Source of the DNA: Actinoplanes missouriensis 431
GTDB lineage: Bacteria; Actinomycetota; Actinomycetes; Mycobacteriales; Micromonosporaceae
Assembly: GCF_000284295.1 (NCBI RefSeq)
Contig: NC_017093.1
Location: 1,240,001-1,304,000 of the forward strand
Direction of reading: 5' to 3'
Length of the DNA: 64,000 nt
The notes beneath the pieces were generated by a model. That model saw nothing but the letters and a program-made list of their open reading frames with translations. It was not told where the DNA came from and made no database searches. Position 1 is the first letter of the stretch. Every line of letters begins with the position of its first letter. Made by a program: the position numbers and the translations under genes. Positions 8,246-16,605 of this stretch are shown piece by piece.

Positions 8246-9229
8246 TCAGGGGGTGTCCCAGCCCTGCCGGGAGGCCAGCCATGCGAGCGCCTGATCGCCG
8301 CTGAAGCGCTGGTGCTGGCGGCTGTGCGGGGAGGCGCTGCTGGGGCCGTCGGAGGCGCGCACCAGCCAGTATCCGGCCAGCGCGGCGAGCGCGCCGTCGA
8401 CGCCGCCGGGCGGTGGGTTCCAGGCGCTGATGTACGCGTCGGCGTCCAGCCCACTGGCATATGCGCTGATCAGGAGCGTGATCGCGTCGTACCAGGGCGC
8501 GCCGAGGCAGGGCCAGGTCCAGTCGCAGAGCCAGGCCGAGCCTGCGGCGTCGAGGAGCACGTTGTCGATCCGCAGGTCGCCATGGCAGACGCCGGAGCCG
8601 GCGGTCTTCGGTGGAAGGGCGCGTTCCAGGGCTGCCAGCTCACGCAGACGGTGCGGGGCGAGGGTGCCGTGCGCGGCCGAGGGCATCGGCTCGTGGCCGG
8701 ATTCGATCAGTGACCACCACGACATCTCGTGCCGGAGGATCTCCGGAAGGGCGGGAAGACCGACATGCCGGATCCCGGCGGGCGGCTCGGCCAGCGCCCG
8801 GGCTGACGCGGACCAGGCAGCGAGCGCCGCGTCCAGGTCGGCCGGCTGCCACGGCAGCGCGGGGATCCGGCCGTCGATCGGCTCCAGCGCGAGGACGAAC
8901 CATCCGGCCTCGGCGAGCGTCCAGAGCGGCCGGGCGGCCGGGACCTCGGCGGGCAGGGCGTGCGTGACGGCGGCCTCCCGGGCATACCACTCCGAGGTCG
9001 GCTCGCGCAGCGGTGCGGCCTTCACGAACGCGCTGGTCCCGGCCTCGGTGGTGAGCAGCGCGGCGAACGCCCTGGTGAATCCGCCGCCTGCGCTGCGCGC
9101 GGCGGACACCGGCGAGCCGAGGCGCCGGCTGATCGCTTCCCGCACGCGGCGGGGGAGGTCGGCCCAATCCGGACGTACGGACGTCGCGTCGTACGGGACG
9201 TCGGGCAGCGTGACCGGCCGGATCTCCAT
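8246..9229 (-). CDS. Aminoglycoside phosphotransferase-family kinase
   Basis: A 327-residue protein with the kinase-like fold of the APH/choline kinase family. The catalytic loop is VCHGDLRIDNVLLD (Brenner-type HxDxxxxN) and the metal-binding segment is WLCDWTWPCLG. The upstream N-lobe (AFVKAAPL) contains a plausible ATP-contacting lysine. Family members phosphorylate small-molecule hydroxyl groups, and the substrate cannot be told from the sequence. The ATG at 9229 was chosen because it begins directly before the conserved N-lobe. The divergent DUF4240 gene begins 37 bp away, so the two share a short regulatory region. There is no resistance-gene context. Confidence 0.85.
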   Translation of the reverse strand: MEIRPVTLPDVPYDATSVRPDWADLPRRVREAISRRLGSPVSAARSAGGGFTRAFAALLTTEAGTSAFVKAAPLREPTSEWYAREAAVTHALPAEVPAARPLWTLAEAGWFVLALEPIDGRIPALPWQPADLDAALAAWSASARALAEPPAGIRHVGLPALPEILRHEMSWWSLIESGHEPMPSAAHGTLAPHRLRELAALERALPPKTAGSGVCHGDLRIDNVLLDAAGSAWLCDWTWPCLGAPWYDAITLLISAYASGLDADAYISAWNPPPGGVDGALAALAGYWLVRASDGPSSASPHSRQHQRFSGDQALAWLASRQGWDTP

Positions 9230-9266
9230 CTGTGGAATTGTCGTACCCGGCTGCGAGGATTCAGGC

Positions 9267-9803
9267 ATGAGAACCGACGATTTCTGGGCGGTCATCGACC
9301 GTGCCACCGAGCAGCGCCCCGCCACCCCGGCCGAGGTCGCCGAGCGGGCCGTCGCCGACCTGGCCACCCGCGATCCGGAGGAGATCGTCGCCTGGGGCCG
9401 CCACCTCGACCGGGTCCTCGCCGCCTCCGGCACGGAGGATCTGTGGGCCGCGGCCTACCTGATCAACGGCGGGTGCACCGAGGAGGGCTTCGACAACTTC
9501 CGGGGCTGGCTGGTGGCGCACGGGCGCAAGGCCGTCGCCGCCTCGGTGAAATCACCCGACGTGCTGGCCGGCATGCCGGCGGTGCGGGCGGCGGCCGAGA
9601 CCGGCGCGGTCTTCGAGGCCGAGGAGGTGCTGACGATCGCCGCGCGGGCCTATGAGAAGGCGACCGGCGAGCCGTTGCCCGATGCCGGTGAGCGGCCGCG
9701 TACCCGTCCGGAGGTCGCCGACCTGTGGGATTTCGACAACGAGGAGGAGATGCAGCGGCGGCTGCCGCGGCTCTCCGAGCTGTTCCTGGAGCCGCCGGAC
9801 TGA
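9267..9803 (+). CDS. DUF4240 domain protein
   Basis: A 178-residue soluble protein starting MRTDDFWAVIDRA and containing DLWAAAYLINGGCTEEGFDNFRGWL, the signature region of DUF4240. The family is common in actinobacteria and has no assigned biochemistry. No signal peptide or membrane segment is visible. The gene diverges from the phosphotransferase and is followed 52 bp later by the MOSC gene on the same strand. Confidence 0.85.
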   Translation: MRTDDFWAVIDRATEQRPATPAEVAERAVADLATRDPEEIVAWGRHLDRVLAASGTEDLWAAAYLINGGCTEEGFDNFRGWLVAHGRKAVAASVKSPDVLAGMPAVRAAAETGAVFEAEEVLTIAARAYEKATGEPLPDAGERPRTRPEVADLWDFDNEEEMQRRLPRLSELFLEPPD

Positions 9804-9855
9804 GGGGTGGGAAATCGGGTCGAGCGGGCCGGTGCCGGTTGACGAGACTCGGGGC

Positions 9856-10608
9856 ATGAGTGCGCAACGAGGGACGGTCGCCGCTGTCAGCCGTAACGAC
9901 GCCTACACGTTCACCAAGCCGAACCGGGACGAGATCGTCCTGGTCGCCGGCTTCGGGGTGGAGGGTGACATCCACGCCGGGGTCAACGTCCGGCACCGCA
10001 GCCGGGTCCGGGTCGATCCGACGCAGCCGAACCTGCGGCAGGTCCACCTGATCCAGGGTGAGTTGTTCGACGAGGTGGCCGGAAAGGGCTACGAGGTGCC
10101 CGCCGGCGGCCTCGGGGAGAACGTGACGACGAGCGGGCTCGACCTGCTCGGGCTGCCGCGGGGGACGGTGCTGCGGTTCGGTGAGGCCGGTCTTGCCGGG
10201 CCGGGAGCGACTGGGGCGGGAGCGACTGGGGCGGGAGCGACCGGGGCGGGAGCGACCGGGCCGGGAGCGCATCCGGTCGCGCCGGTTCTGGAGGCGGCCG
10301 CAGCGGCGACGCTGGACGGGCCGACCGCGCGGGCCGCCGAGGCGGTGGCGGCCGCGGTGGAGCGGGACCAGACGATCACCGACGAGCGGCCGGCGATCGT
10401 GCTGGCCGGGCTGCGCAATCCGTGTCAGCAGATCAACGGGTTCCGGTCCGGGCTGCTCAAGGAGGTGCTCGGGCAGGACGAGCGGGGCAACGTGGTGCGC
10501 AAGGCCGGGGTGATGGCGGTGGTGCTGCGGGGCGGGCCGGTCCGGCCGGGCGACGTGGTCACGGTGGAACTGCCGCCGGGGCCGCACGGTGCCCTGGAGC
10601 GGGTGTGA
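9856..10608 (+). CDS. MOSC domain protein
   Basis: A 250-residue protein with the MOSC fold of molybdenum-cofactor sulfurase C-termini. It shows GVEGDIHAG near the N-terminus, [35 protein letters not shown] and the conserved cysteine in [11 protein letters not shown]. Such stand-alone MOSC proteins are thought to handle sulfur or metal-sulfur groups. The ATG at 9856 opens the conserved domain. A low-complexity stretch of GATGA repeats (about residues 117-136) is inserted between the GxRL-like strand and the rest of the domain. It is encoded by a 15-bp tandem repeat and probably forms a flexible loop. Confidence 0.85.
   Translation: MSAQRGTVAAVSRNDAYTFTKPNRDEIVLVAGFGVEGDIHAGVNVRHRSRVRVDPTQPNLRQVHLIQGELFDEVAGKGYEVPAGGLGENVTTSGLDLLGLPRGTVLRFGEAGLAGPGATGAGATGAGATGAGATGPGAHPVAPVLEAAAAATLDGPTARAAEAVAAAVERDQTITDERPAIVLAGLRNPCQQINGFRSGLLKEVLGQDERGNVVRKAGVMAVVLRGGPVRPGDVVTVELPPGPHGALERV
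10203..10262 (+). repeat. 15-bp in-frame tandem repeat inside the MOSC gene
   Basis: Four contiguous copies of GGGAGCGACYGGGGC (10203-10217, 10218-10232, 10233-10247, 10248-10262) differ at only one or two positions. The reading frame is kept. Confidence 0.9.
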
Positions 10609-10674
10609 TCGGAGCGGCCCTCACGGACGTGGGACGATAGGGAGCGTCGGCTGTATCGCCGGCGCCACCCGGAC

Positions 10675-10790
10675 CGCGCGAGCGAGCACGAGCCGGGTGC
10701 ACAGCCCGGACCGTGCGTGCAGCGCGAGCCGGGTGACAAGCCCGGACCGTGCGTGCAGCGCGAGCCGGGTGACCAGCCCGGACCGCGTGA
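10675..10790 (+). repeat. 36-bp tandem hairpin repeats in the lepA leader
   Basis: Two almost identical 36-bp units (10705-10740 and 10741-10776, one difference) are flanked by partial copies on both sides. Each unit junction contains GCCGGGTGACAAGCCCGG, which folds into a small CCGGG/CCCGG hairpin, so the leader would form a row of three or four stems. The array lies 60-180 bp before the lepA start. No separate gene was seen in the 244-bp gap. Confidence 0.8.
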
Positions 10791-10852
10791 CTGAGCGTGG
10801 GCCGGGCGATCCGCCCAGACCGCGACACCAAGCTCGAGAAGAACGGAAGACC

Positions 10853-12733
10853 GTGCCTGGACCGCTCGACCCCGGCGTGAACGTGATCGGATCGACCGAT
10901 CCCGGCCGCATCCGCAACTTCTGCATCATCGCCCACATCGACCACGGCAAGTCGACGCTGGCCGACCGGATGCTGCAGATCACCGGGGTGGTCGACCCGC
11001 GTCAGATGCGCGCTCAGTACCTCGACCGGATGGACATCGAGCGCGAGCGCGGCATCACCATCAAGTCGCAGGCCGTGCGCATGCCCTGGACCGTCCGGGA
11101 GGGCGACAGGCAGGGCGACACCGCCGTCCTCAACATGATCGACACCCCGGGGCACGTCGACTTCACCTACGAGGTGTCCCGCAGCCTGGCCGCCTGTGAG
11201 GGCGCCGTGCTGCTGGTCGACGCCGCGCAGGGCATCGAGGCGCAGACCCTGGCGAACCTGTACCTGGCGATGGAGAACGACCTCCACATCATCCCGGTGC
11301 TCAACAAGATCGACCTGCCGGCGGCGCAGCCGGAGAAGTACGCCGAGGAGCTCGCCAAGCTGATCGGCTGCGAGCCCACCGACGTGCTGCGCGTCTCCGG
11401 CAAGACCGGCGTCGGCGTGGACCACCTGCTCGACGAGATCGTCCGGCAGTTCAAGCCGCCGGTCGGTGACCCGGACGGCCCGGCCCGCGCGATGATCTTC
11501 GACTCGGTCTACGACGTCTACCGGGGCGTGGTCACCTACGTCCGGGTGATCGACGGCCGGATCGAGGCCCGGGACCGGATCAAGATGATGTCCACCGGCG
11601 CCGTGCACGAGCTGCTGGAGCTGGGCGTCGCGTCTCCCGAGATGGAGAAGGCGGGCGCGCTCGGCGTCGGCGAGGTCGGCTACCTGATCACCGGCGTGAA
11701 GGACGTCCGCCAGTCGCGGGTCGGTGACACGGTGACCGGCAACTCGCGGCCGGCCAAGGAGGCTCTCGGCGGCTACAAGGATCCGAAGCCGATGGTCTAC
11801 TCGGGCCTCTACCCGATCGACGGCTCGGACTACCCGGCGCTGCGTGACGCGCTGGACAAGCTGAAGCTCAACGACGCGGCTCTCACCTACGAGCCGGAGA
11901 CCTCGGCGGCGCTCGGCTTCGGCTTCCGCGTCGGTTACCTGGGCCTGCTGCACCTGGAGATCATCGGAGAGCGGCTGGAGCGGGAGTTCGGCCTCGACCT
12001 GATCTCGACCGCGCCGAACGTGGTCTACCAGGTGATGACCGAGGACGGGAACGTCATGACCGTGACGAACCCGAGCGAGTTCCCGGCCGGCAAGATCGCC
12101 GAGATCCACGAGCCGGTGGTGCGTGCCACGATCCTGGTGCCGAACGAGTACGTCGGCGCCGTCATGGAGCTGTGCCAGAGCCGCCGCGGCAACCTGCTGG
12201 GCATGGAGTACCTGTCCACCGAACGGGTGGAACTGCGGTACACCCTGCCCCTCGCCGAGATCATCTTTGACTTCTTCGACCAGTTGAAGAGCAAGACCAA
12301 GGGGTACGCGTCGCTGGACTACGAGCCCTCCGGGGAGCAGGTGGCCGATCTCGTGAAGGTCGACATCCTGCTGCACGGTGAGCCGGTGGACGCGTTCAGC
12401 GCGATCGTGCACAAGGACAAGGCCTACTCGTACGGCACGAGCATCGCCGCCAAGCTGCAGAAACTGATTCCGAGGCAGCAGTTCGAGGTGCCGATCCAGG
12501 CCGCCATCGGCAGCCGGATCATCGCCCGCGAGACGATCCGCGCGATCCGCAAGGACGTGCTGGCGAAGTGCTACGGCGGTGACATCAGCCGTAAGCGCAA
12601 GCTGCTCGAGAAGCAGAAGGAAGGCAAGAAGCGGATGAAGATGGTCGGCCGGGTGGAGGTTCCGCAGGAAGCCTTCATCGCCGCGCTGTCCACCTCGGAG
12701 TCCGGTGACACCAAGGGGACAACAAAAAAATAG
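10853..12733 (+). CDS. lepA: Elongation factor 4 (LepA)
   Basis: A 626-residue translational GTPase. The N-terminal G domain has [16 protein letters not shown], the switch region [19 protein letters not shown] and NKIDLP. It is followed by EF-G-like domains II, III and V and the LepA-specific C-terminal domain ending [20 protein letters not shown]. LepA remodels stalled or misassembled ribosomes. The GTG at 10853 has a purine-rich site (GAAGAACGGAAG) upstream and fits the usual N-terminus. The frame is also open upstream through the repeat leader, but that sequence is not LepA-like. The last codons form an A-rich run (acaacaaaaaaatag). Confidence 0.97.
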   Translation: MPGPLDPGVNVIGSTDPGRIRNFCIIAHIDHGKSTLADRMLQITGVVDPRQMRAQYLDRMDIERERGITIKSQAVRMPWTVREGDRQGDTAVLNMIDTPGHVDFTYEVSRSLAACEGAVLLVDAAQGIEAQTLANLYLAMENDLHIIPVLNKIDLPAAQPEKYAEELAKLIGCEPTDVLRVSGKTGVGVDHLLDEIVRQFKPPVGDPDGPARAMIFDSVYDVYRGVVTYVRVIDGRIEARDRIKMMSTGAVHELLELGVASPEMEKAGALGVGEVGYLITGVKDVRQSRVGDTVTGNSRPAKEALGGYKDPKPMVYSGLYPIDGSDYPALRDALDKLKLNDAALTYEPETSAALGFGFRVGYLGLLHLEIIGERLEREFGLDLISTAPNVVYQVMTEDGNVMTVTNPSEFPAGKIAEIHEPVVRATILVPNEYVGAVMELCQSRRGNLLGMEYLSTERVELRYTLPLAEIIFDFFDQLKSKTKGYASLDYEPSGEQVADLVKVDILLHGEPVDAFSAIVHKDKAYSYGTSIAAKLQKLIPRQQFEVPIQAAIGSRIIARETIRAIRKDVLAKCYGGDISRKRKLLEKQKEGKKRMKMVGRVEVPQEAFIAALSTSESGDTKGTTKK

Positions 12734-12746
12734 GGCGGTTTGATTT

Positions 12747-12807
12747 CTCGGGGGGTCGGGAACTCTGGGGCTCGACGGACGCAACACAGAGTTTTACCCC
12801 CCCCGAG
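12747..12807 (+). promoter_or_regulatory. Inverted repeat reaching into the RBS of the GlsB-like gene
   Basis: CTCGGGGGG and ACTCTG (12747-12767) can pair with CAGAGT and CCCCCCGAG (12787-12807). The right arm runs into the GAGGAGG ribosome-binding site that starts at 12805. The element could act as the lepA terminator, as an RBS-masking structure, or both. Confidence 0.45.
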
Positions 12808-12817
12808 GAGGATTCCC

Positions 12818-13099
12818 ATGGAGTTCACGCTCACCGGCATCATCGTTGCCCTCATCGTCGGCCTGGTCATCGGTGCCCTCGGCCGGCTCGTGGTTCCGGG
12901 CAAGCAGAACATCCCGCTGTGGCTGACGATGGTTGTCGGTGTGGTCGCCGCCCTGCTCGGCACGGTCATCGCCCGTGCCGCCGGTGTCGCTGACACGGCC
13001 GGCTTCGACTGGATCGAGTTCTTCTTCCAGGTGGTTCTGGCCGCCATCGGTGTGGCTCTGGTCGCCGGTGTCGGTGGCCGTCGCCGCCTGACCCGGTAA
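12818..13099 (+). CDS. GlsB/YeaQ/YmgE family small membrane protein
   Basis: A 93-residue protein with three hydrophobic segments: MEFTLTGIIVALIVGLVIGA, then IPLWLTMVVGVVAALLGTVI, and a third containing VVLAAIGVALVAGVGG. The glycine-rich packing is typical of transglycosylase-associated (Tagl) proteins of the GlsB/YeaQ/YmgE family. These are stress-induced in several bacteria, but the exact role is unknown. The start is set by GAGGAGG 6 nt upstream of ATG 12818. It is followed by a strong terminator at 13134. Confidence 0.88.
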   Translation: MEFTLTGIIVALIVGLVIGALGRLVVPGKQNIPLWLTMVVGVVAALLGTVIARAAGVADTAGFDWIEFFFQVVLAAIGVALVAGVGGRRRLTR

Positions 13100-13133
13100 T
13101 CATCGGGAAAGCACCACAGGAACACACAGGCTT

Positions 13134-13167
13134 GAATGCCGGACCCAACCCCCGGGGTCCGGCATTC
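13134..13167. terminator. Bidirectional hairpin terminator
   Basis: A perfect 13-bp stem, GAATGCCGGACCC (13134-13146) with its complement (13155-13167), lies between the stops of two convergent genes at 13099 and 13186. Confidence 0.85.
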
Positions 13168-13185
13168 GGCCGTTCCACAGCGTTT

Positions 13186-14826
13186 TCAATATCGGAATTT
13201 GTGCTGGGCGCTGCGCCGATTCACCCAGGCCGGAAGATCGCCGACGTGATCGGAATGCGGCATCTGTTCGAATGGGTCGTGCCGGTCGGTGATGTCCCGC
13301 ATGGTCACGACGAGTCCCTGGACGAGCCGGTCGTCGCGCAGATCCCGGTAGGTCATCTCGACGAACGCCTGAGTCTCGTCCGATCGGCGCAGGGCACAGC
13401 ACACGCTGCCGTCGCCGTGGGAGCGCAGTCTCGCCCGTACCATCTCGCGGTCGTCCGGATGGACCAGCTCGTCGAGGGCGGTGAGCGGCGGGAGATCGTC
13501 GCCGCCGAGCAGGTCGCGCAGAGCCGGGCTGGCATAGCGGATCCGATGGTCGGAGTCGACCACCGCCATGATCTCGGCGGTGTTGCGGATGACGGCGCGC
13601 AGGTAGAGGTCGCTGTCCCGGCGGCCGATCGCAGCGACCAGGGTGATCCGGTCCAGGGCGAGAGCGGCCTCGCCGGCGAGCACCTCGAGCGTGTCCCGGC
13701 AGGCGACGAGCGCCTCCTTGCGGCCGGTCAGGATGAGCGCGCCGCCGCTCGGCCGGGCCACCGCGAGCGGTTCCAGCCGCAACGGGCAGACCAGCACGCA
13801 CTCGTCCGGCTCGGCGGCCGCGGCGAACCAGCTGCGGGAACCGGCGCCGGTGGGCGCGGGCGGCACGCACTCGGCGGCGAGCCGGCCGTCGTCGGTGGCG
13901 AGCACCACCCGGCTCACCGAGCCGGGCGGCACCAGCCCGGTGATCGCGGCCCGAACGGCGGCGTCCACGGCCGGCGGGTCGGCCGCCGCGACCAGGGCGG
14001 TGTTCGCGGTACGCAGTCCGCGCTCCCGGCTCAGCGCGGCGCTGTGCTGACGGATCGCGTCGGCCAGCCGGGTGATGGTGAGCAGCAGCGTGATCGCGCC
14101 GGTCACGGCGATCACCACTCCGTCGCGCACCTCACCGGTGAGCGCCTCGATGAGCAGCACCGCCGGGGGAGTGGCGGCCGAGGCGGCGAGCAGCAGCGTC
14201 CAGTGGACCCGCCACGGGGTGAGCTCGGCCGGGCGCGGCTCGGTGAGCCGGACCATCGACGGATGCAGCGCGGAGAGTCCCCAGCCCAGGTAGAGCACGA
14301 TGAACGCGGACTCGGCGGCTGCCGAGCCGCCGGTGAGCGGATAGCCGATGTCCCCGGCGAGCAGGCCGAGTGAGCCGGTGAGCAGCATGATCGCGGCGAC
14401 GTTGCGGCGGTCGGCGACGACCAGCCGGACGGCGACGCCGACCAGGAGCAGGCCGCCGATCACGTCGGCGGCGCTGACCGCGCCGAGCTGCCCGGCCGAC
14501 CCGATCACGAAGGCCCAGACCACCAGCAGCGTCGAGCAGGAGAACGCGAGCAGGTCGATCAGGCGGGCCCGGTTGGCCAGCACCGAGCCGTCCCGGGTGA
14601 ACTGGAGCAGGCTCACCACGACGAGCGGGAACATCGCGAGGTAGGCCACCTCGGCGAGGTCCATCCGGTCGTAGGCGTACAGCACGTCGCCGACGCTGAG
14701 CGACGCGCAGGCGCCGGCGAGGAGGAACCAGGGCGCCCGCCGGACCGGACGGTGCCGCCGCACGCCGTAGAGGATCGCGGCGACGCTGCCTGCTCCCAGC
14801 AGGATCCACTCGATCGCCCTCAACAC
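13186..14826 (-). CDS. Membrane PAS-domain sensor protein without output domain
   Basis: The 546-residue protein starts with about eight transmembrane segments (residues 1-265). A GAF-like region follows (about 290-400, up to ALALDRITLVAAIGRR), then a PAS domain (about 408-515, IRNTAEIMAVVDSDHRIRYA through VVTMRDITDRHDPF). In comparable actinobacterial proteins the PAS domain leads into GGDEF, EAL or a histidine kinase. Here only about 30 residues remain (QMPHSDHVGDLPAWVNRRSA and a few more), so no known output is encoded. It may signal through a partner or be a shortened relative of a diguanylate cyclase. The start is GTG 14826, with a plausible promoter immediately upstream. Confidence 0.75.
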   Translation of the reverse strand: MLRAIEWILLGAGSVAAILYGVRRHRPVRRAPWFLLAGACASLSVGDVLYAYDRMDLAEVAYLAMFPLVVVSLLQFTRDGSVLANRARLIDLLAFSCSTLLVVWAFVIGSAGQLGAVSAADVIGGLLLVGVAVRLVVADRRNVAAIMLLTGSLGLLAGDIGYPLTGGSAAAESAFIVLYLGWGLSALHPSMVRLTEPRPAELTPWRVHWTLLLAASAATPPAVLLIEALTGEVRDGVVIAVTGAITLLLTITRLADAIRQHSAALSRERGLRTANTALVAAADPPAVDAAVRAAITGLVPPGSVSRVVLATDDGRLAAECVPPAPTGAGSRSWFAAAAEPDECVLVCPLRLEPLAVARPSGGALILTGRKEALVACRDTLEVLAGEAALALDRITLVAAIGRRDSDLYLRAVIRNTAEIMAVVDSDHRIRYASPALRDLLGGDDLPPLTALDELVHPDDREMVRARLRSHGDGSVCCALRRSDETQAFVEMTYRDLRDDRLVQGLVVTMRDITDRHDPFEQMPHSDHVGDLPAWVNRRSAQHKFRY

Positions 14827-14833
14827 GCTCTAC

Positions 14834-14862
14834 TTAGTACCAGGGCGGTTGCGGACTGTCCA
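14834..14862 (-). promoter_or_regulatory. Sigma70-like promoter for the PAS sensor, possibly leaderless
   Basis: On the minus strand TGGACA (14862-14857) and TACTAA (14839-14834) are separated by exactly 17 nt. The expected transcription start falls at about 14827, next to the GTG at 14826. No Shine-Dalgarno sequence is present, which fits a leaderless mRNA. Confidence 0.4.
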
Positions 14863-14919
14863 TGTCGATGTATACGCAGCGCAATACGTCCGAAAAATTA
14901 CGCCGGGTCACCGATAATT

Positions 14920-15780
14920 TCACCGGAAGACCTCGGCGACGACCTGACCGGTGCTGGTGGTGCTGCCGTCCGTCACCGGCTGCCACTTCCCCTCCGGGGC
15001 GTGCCACTCGAGGTCGTCGAAACGTACCCGTTCGAGGCCGCTCACCGCGGCGTGCGAGACCAGCCAGTGCGCGAACCGCCAGCCGGTGTCCGCGCTGGCG
15101 ACGTCCACGATCACGCCGGCCGTGTCGGTGGCGGCGGACTTGTTGGGCAGCTTCTTGCCCCAGTCCAGTTTGAGACTGGCGAGCAGGGCGGTGGCCGCCT
15201 CCGCGCCGCGCACCGCCGGCGTGCCGGTGTACCGGCACTCGACCGCGCCGGTGGCCCGGCCGGTCAGCGCGGCGGCGAGCACCCGCGACTCGTCGGCCCA
15301 CTTCTGGTACGCCTCCGGGTACGCCGAGCGCTGCACCTTCTGCGCGGCGTCGGTGACCCGCATCTCCTCCCAGCCCTTCACCTTCTTCAGGGCGGAGTAG
15401 AACTTGCCCGCCGCGTACCTCGGGTCCTTGATCTCCTCGAACGTGCCCCAGCCCTGGCTGGGCCGCTGCTGGAAGAGGCCGACCGAGTCCCGGTCGCCGT
15501 CGTCCAGGTTCTCCAGTTTCGACTCCTGGAACGCCGTCGCCAGCGCCACGATCACGGCCTGCTCGGGCATCCCGCGCCGCACGCCGACCGCGGCGATCGT
15601 CGCGGCGTTGGCCATCTGGACCGAGTCGAGGGTGACCTCACCGTCGGCGCGGACCGTGCACTCGGGGCCCAGTTGCGGCAGCTTGATGCTGGTCACGACG
15701 CTGCGTAGCGCCACGAAAACGCCCAGAGCGCCGAGGAGGGCCAGCAGGGCTATCCCGCCGACGATCGGCTTCTTGCGCAC
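14920..15780 (-). CDS. Membrane-anchored/secreted lysozyme-like fold protein
   Basis: The 286-residue protein has a basic start (VRKKP), one hydrophobic anchor or signal segment (IVGGIALLALLGALGVFVAL) and an extracytoplasmic domain. That domain has VALATAFQESKLENL and GDRDSVGLFQQRPSQGWGT, the hallmark of actinobacterial proteins with a transglycosylase-like fold that are often misnamed heavy metal transporters. E in QESKLEN is the likely catalytic-type glutamate. Activity is unproven. GTG 15780 was chosen because GGAGG lies about 5 nt before it; GTG 15786 would overlap that site. Confidence 0.75.
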   Translation of the reverse strand: MRKKPIVGGIALLALLGALGVFVALRSVVTSIKLPQLGPECTVRADGEVTLDSVQMANAATIAAVGVRRGMPEQAVIVALATAFQESKLENLDDGDRDSVGLFQQRPSQGWGTFEEIKDPRYAAGKFYSALKKVKGWEEMRVTDAAQKVQRSAYPEAYQKWADESRVLAAALTGRATGAVECRYTGTPAVRGAEAATALLASLKLDWGKKLPNKSAATDTAGVIVDVASADTGWRFAHWLVSHAAVSGLERVRFDDLEWHAPEGKWQPVTDGSTTSTGQVVAEVFR

Positions 15781-15840
15781 CCGCACCTCCTCTGTCGTCG
15801 GCCGCCAAGCGTAAACAACGAACGCCCGAACCCCACGTTT

Positions 15841-16578
15841 CTAGATCCAGTAGGGGTCTCGCTTCTCCCGTGCCGCGGTGACGCCCTCGCGTCCCTCCTC
15901 GGACTTGAAGTATCCGGCGGAGCGGTGCGCCAGATCTGCCAGTTCGGCCCGGATCGACTCGTTTCGCGTACGCCGGAGCAATTGTTTCGTCCCGGCCAGC
16001 GCCAGCGGGCCGCCGCGCAGAAGGGACGCGCAGTAGCCGGCCACGGCATCGTCCAGGCGATCCGCCGGAACCGCGGCGGTGACCAGGCCGATCTCCGCGG
16101 CTCGTGTCCCGTCGAAGACGTCGCCGGTGAGATAGAGCTCAGCCGCGGCGCGGGGCGCCAGCCGGGGCAGCACGGTGGAGCTGATCACGGCGGGGATCAC
16201 GCCGAGGCGTACCTCGGTGAAGGCGAACGTCGCGTCGGCCGAGCAGACCGCGATGTCGGCCGCGCCGATCAGGCCGAGACCGCCGGCGCGTGCCGGGCCG
16301 GCGATCCGCGCCACCACCGGTTTGGGGAACTCCCAGAGCACGGCGAGCACGTCGGCGAGCAGCTCGGCGGGGAGTTTGTCGCCGGGTTTCGCCTCGGCGG
16401 TCTCCTTCAGGTCGACGCCCGAGCAGAAGACCGGGCCGGTGTGGGAGAGGACGATCACCCGGCACGCCGGATCGGCGGCGGCCGTGGCCAGGTCGTCGAG
16501 CATTCCGCGCAGCACGGCGGTGGAGAGCGCGTTGCGGCTGCCGGGGTTGTCCAGAGTCAGGGTGCGGACCGGATCCAT
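15841..16578 (-). CDS. Enoyl-CoA hydratase/isomerase family protein
   Basis: A 245-residue crotonase-fold protein. The oxyanion-hole segments FCSGVDLKE and PARAGGLGLIGAADIAV are present, as is the C-terminal trimerisation helix region. The substrate cannot be assigned: the usual catalytic glutamates (as in EVRLGVIPAVIS) are partly kept, consistent with hydratase or isomerase activity on an acyl-CoA. ATG 16578 is used. It diverges from hemW, with 27 bp between the starts, so both promoters must overlap in that gap or lie inside the genes. Confidence 0.85.
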   Translation of the reverse strand: MDPVRTLTLDNPGSRNALSTAVLRGMLDDLATAAADPACRVIVLSHTGPVFCSGVDLKETAEAKPGDKLPAELLADVLAVLWEFPKPVVARIAGPARAGGLGLIGAADIAVCSADATFAFTEVRLGVIPAVISSTVLPRLAPRAAAELYLTGDVFDGTRAAEIGLVTAAVPADRLDDAVAGYCASLLRGGPLALAGTKQLLRRTRNESIRAELADLAHRSAGYFKSEEGREGVTAAREKRDPYWI

Positions 16579-16605
16579 GCCCGGAACCTTAACTACGCTT
16601 GACCG

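Noticed and set aside
10675..10790. Tandem units in the lepA leader as a CRISPR array
   Set aside because: Units are contiguous with no unique spacers, and there are no cas genes in the window.
10559..12787. A 742-codon open frame antisense to lepA
   Set aside because: High-GC third positions create long antisense frames. The LepA protein on the plus strand is unambiguous.
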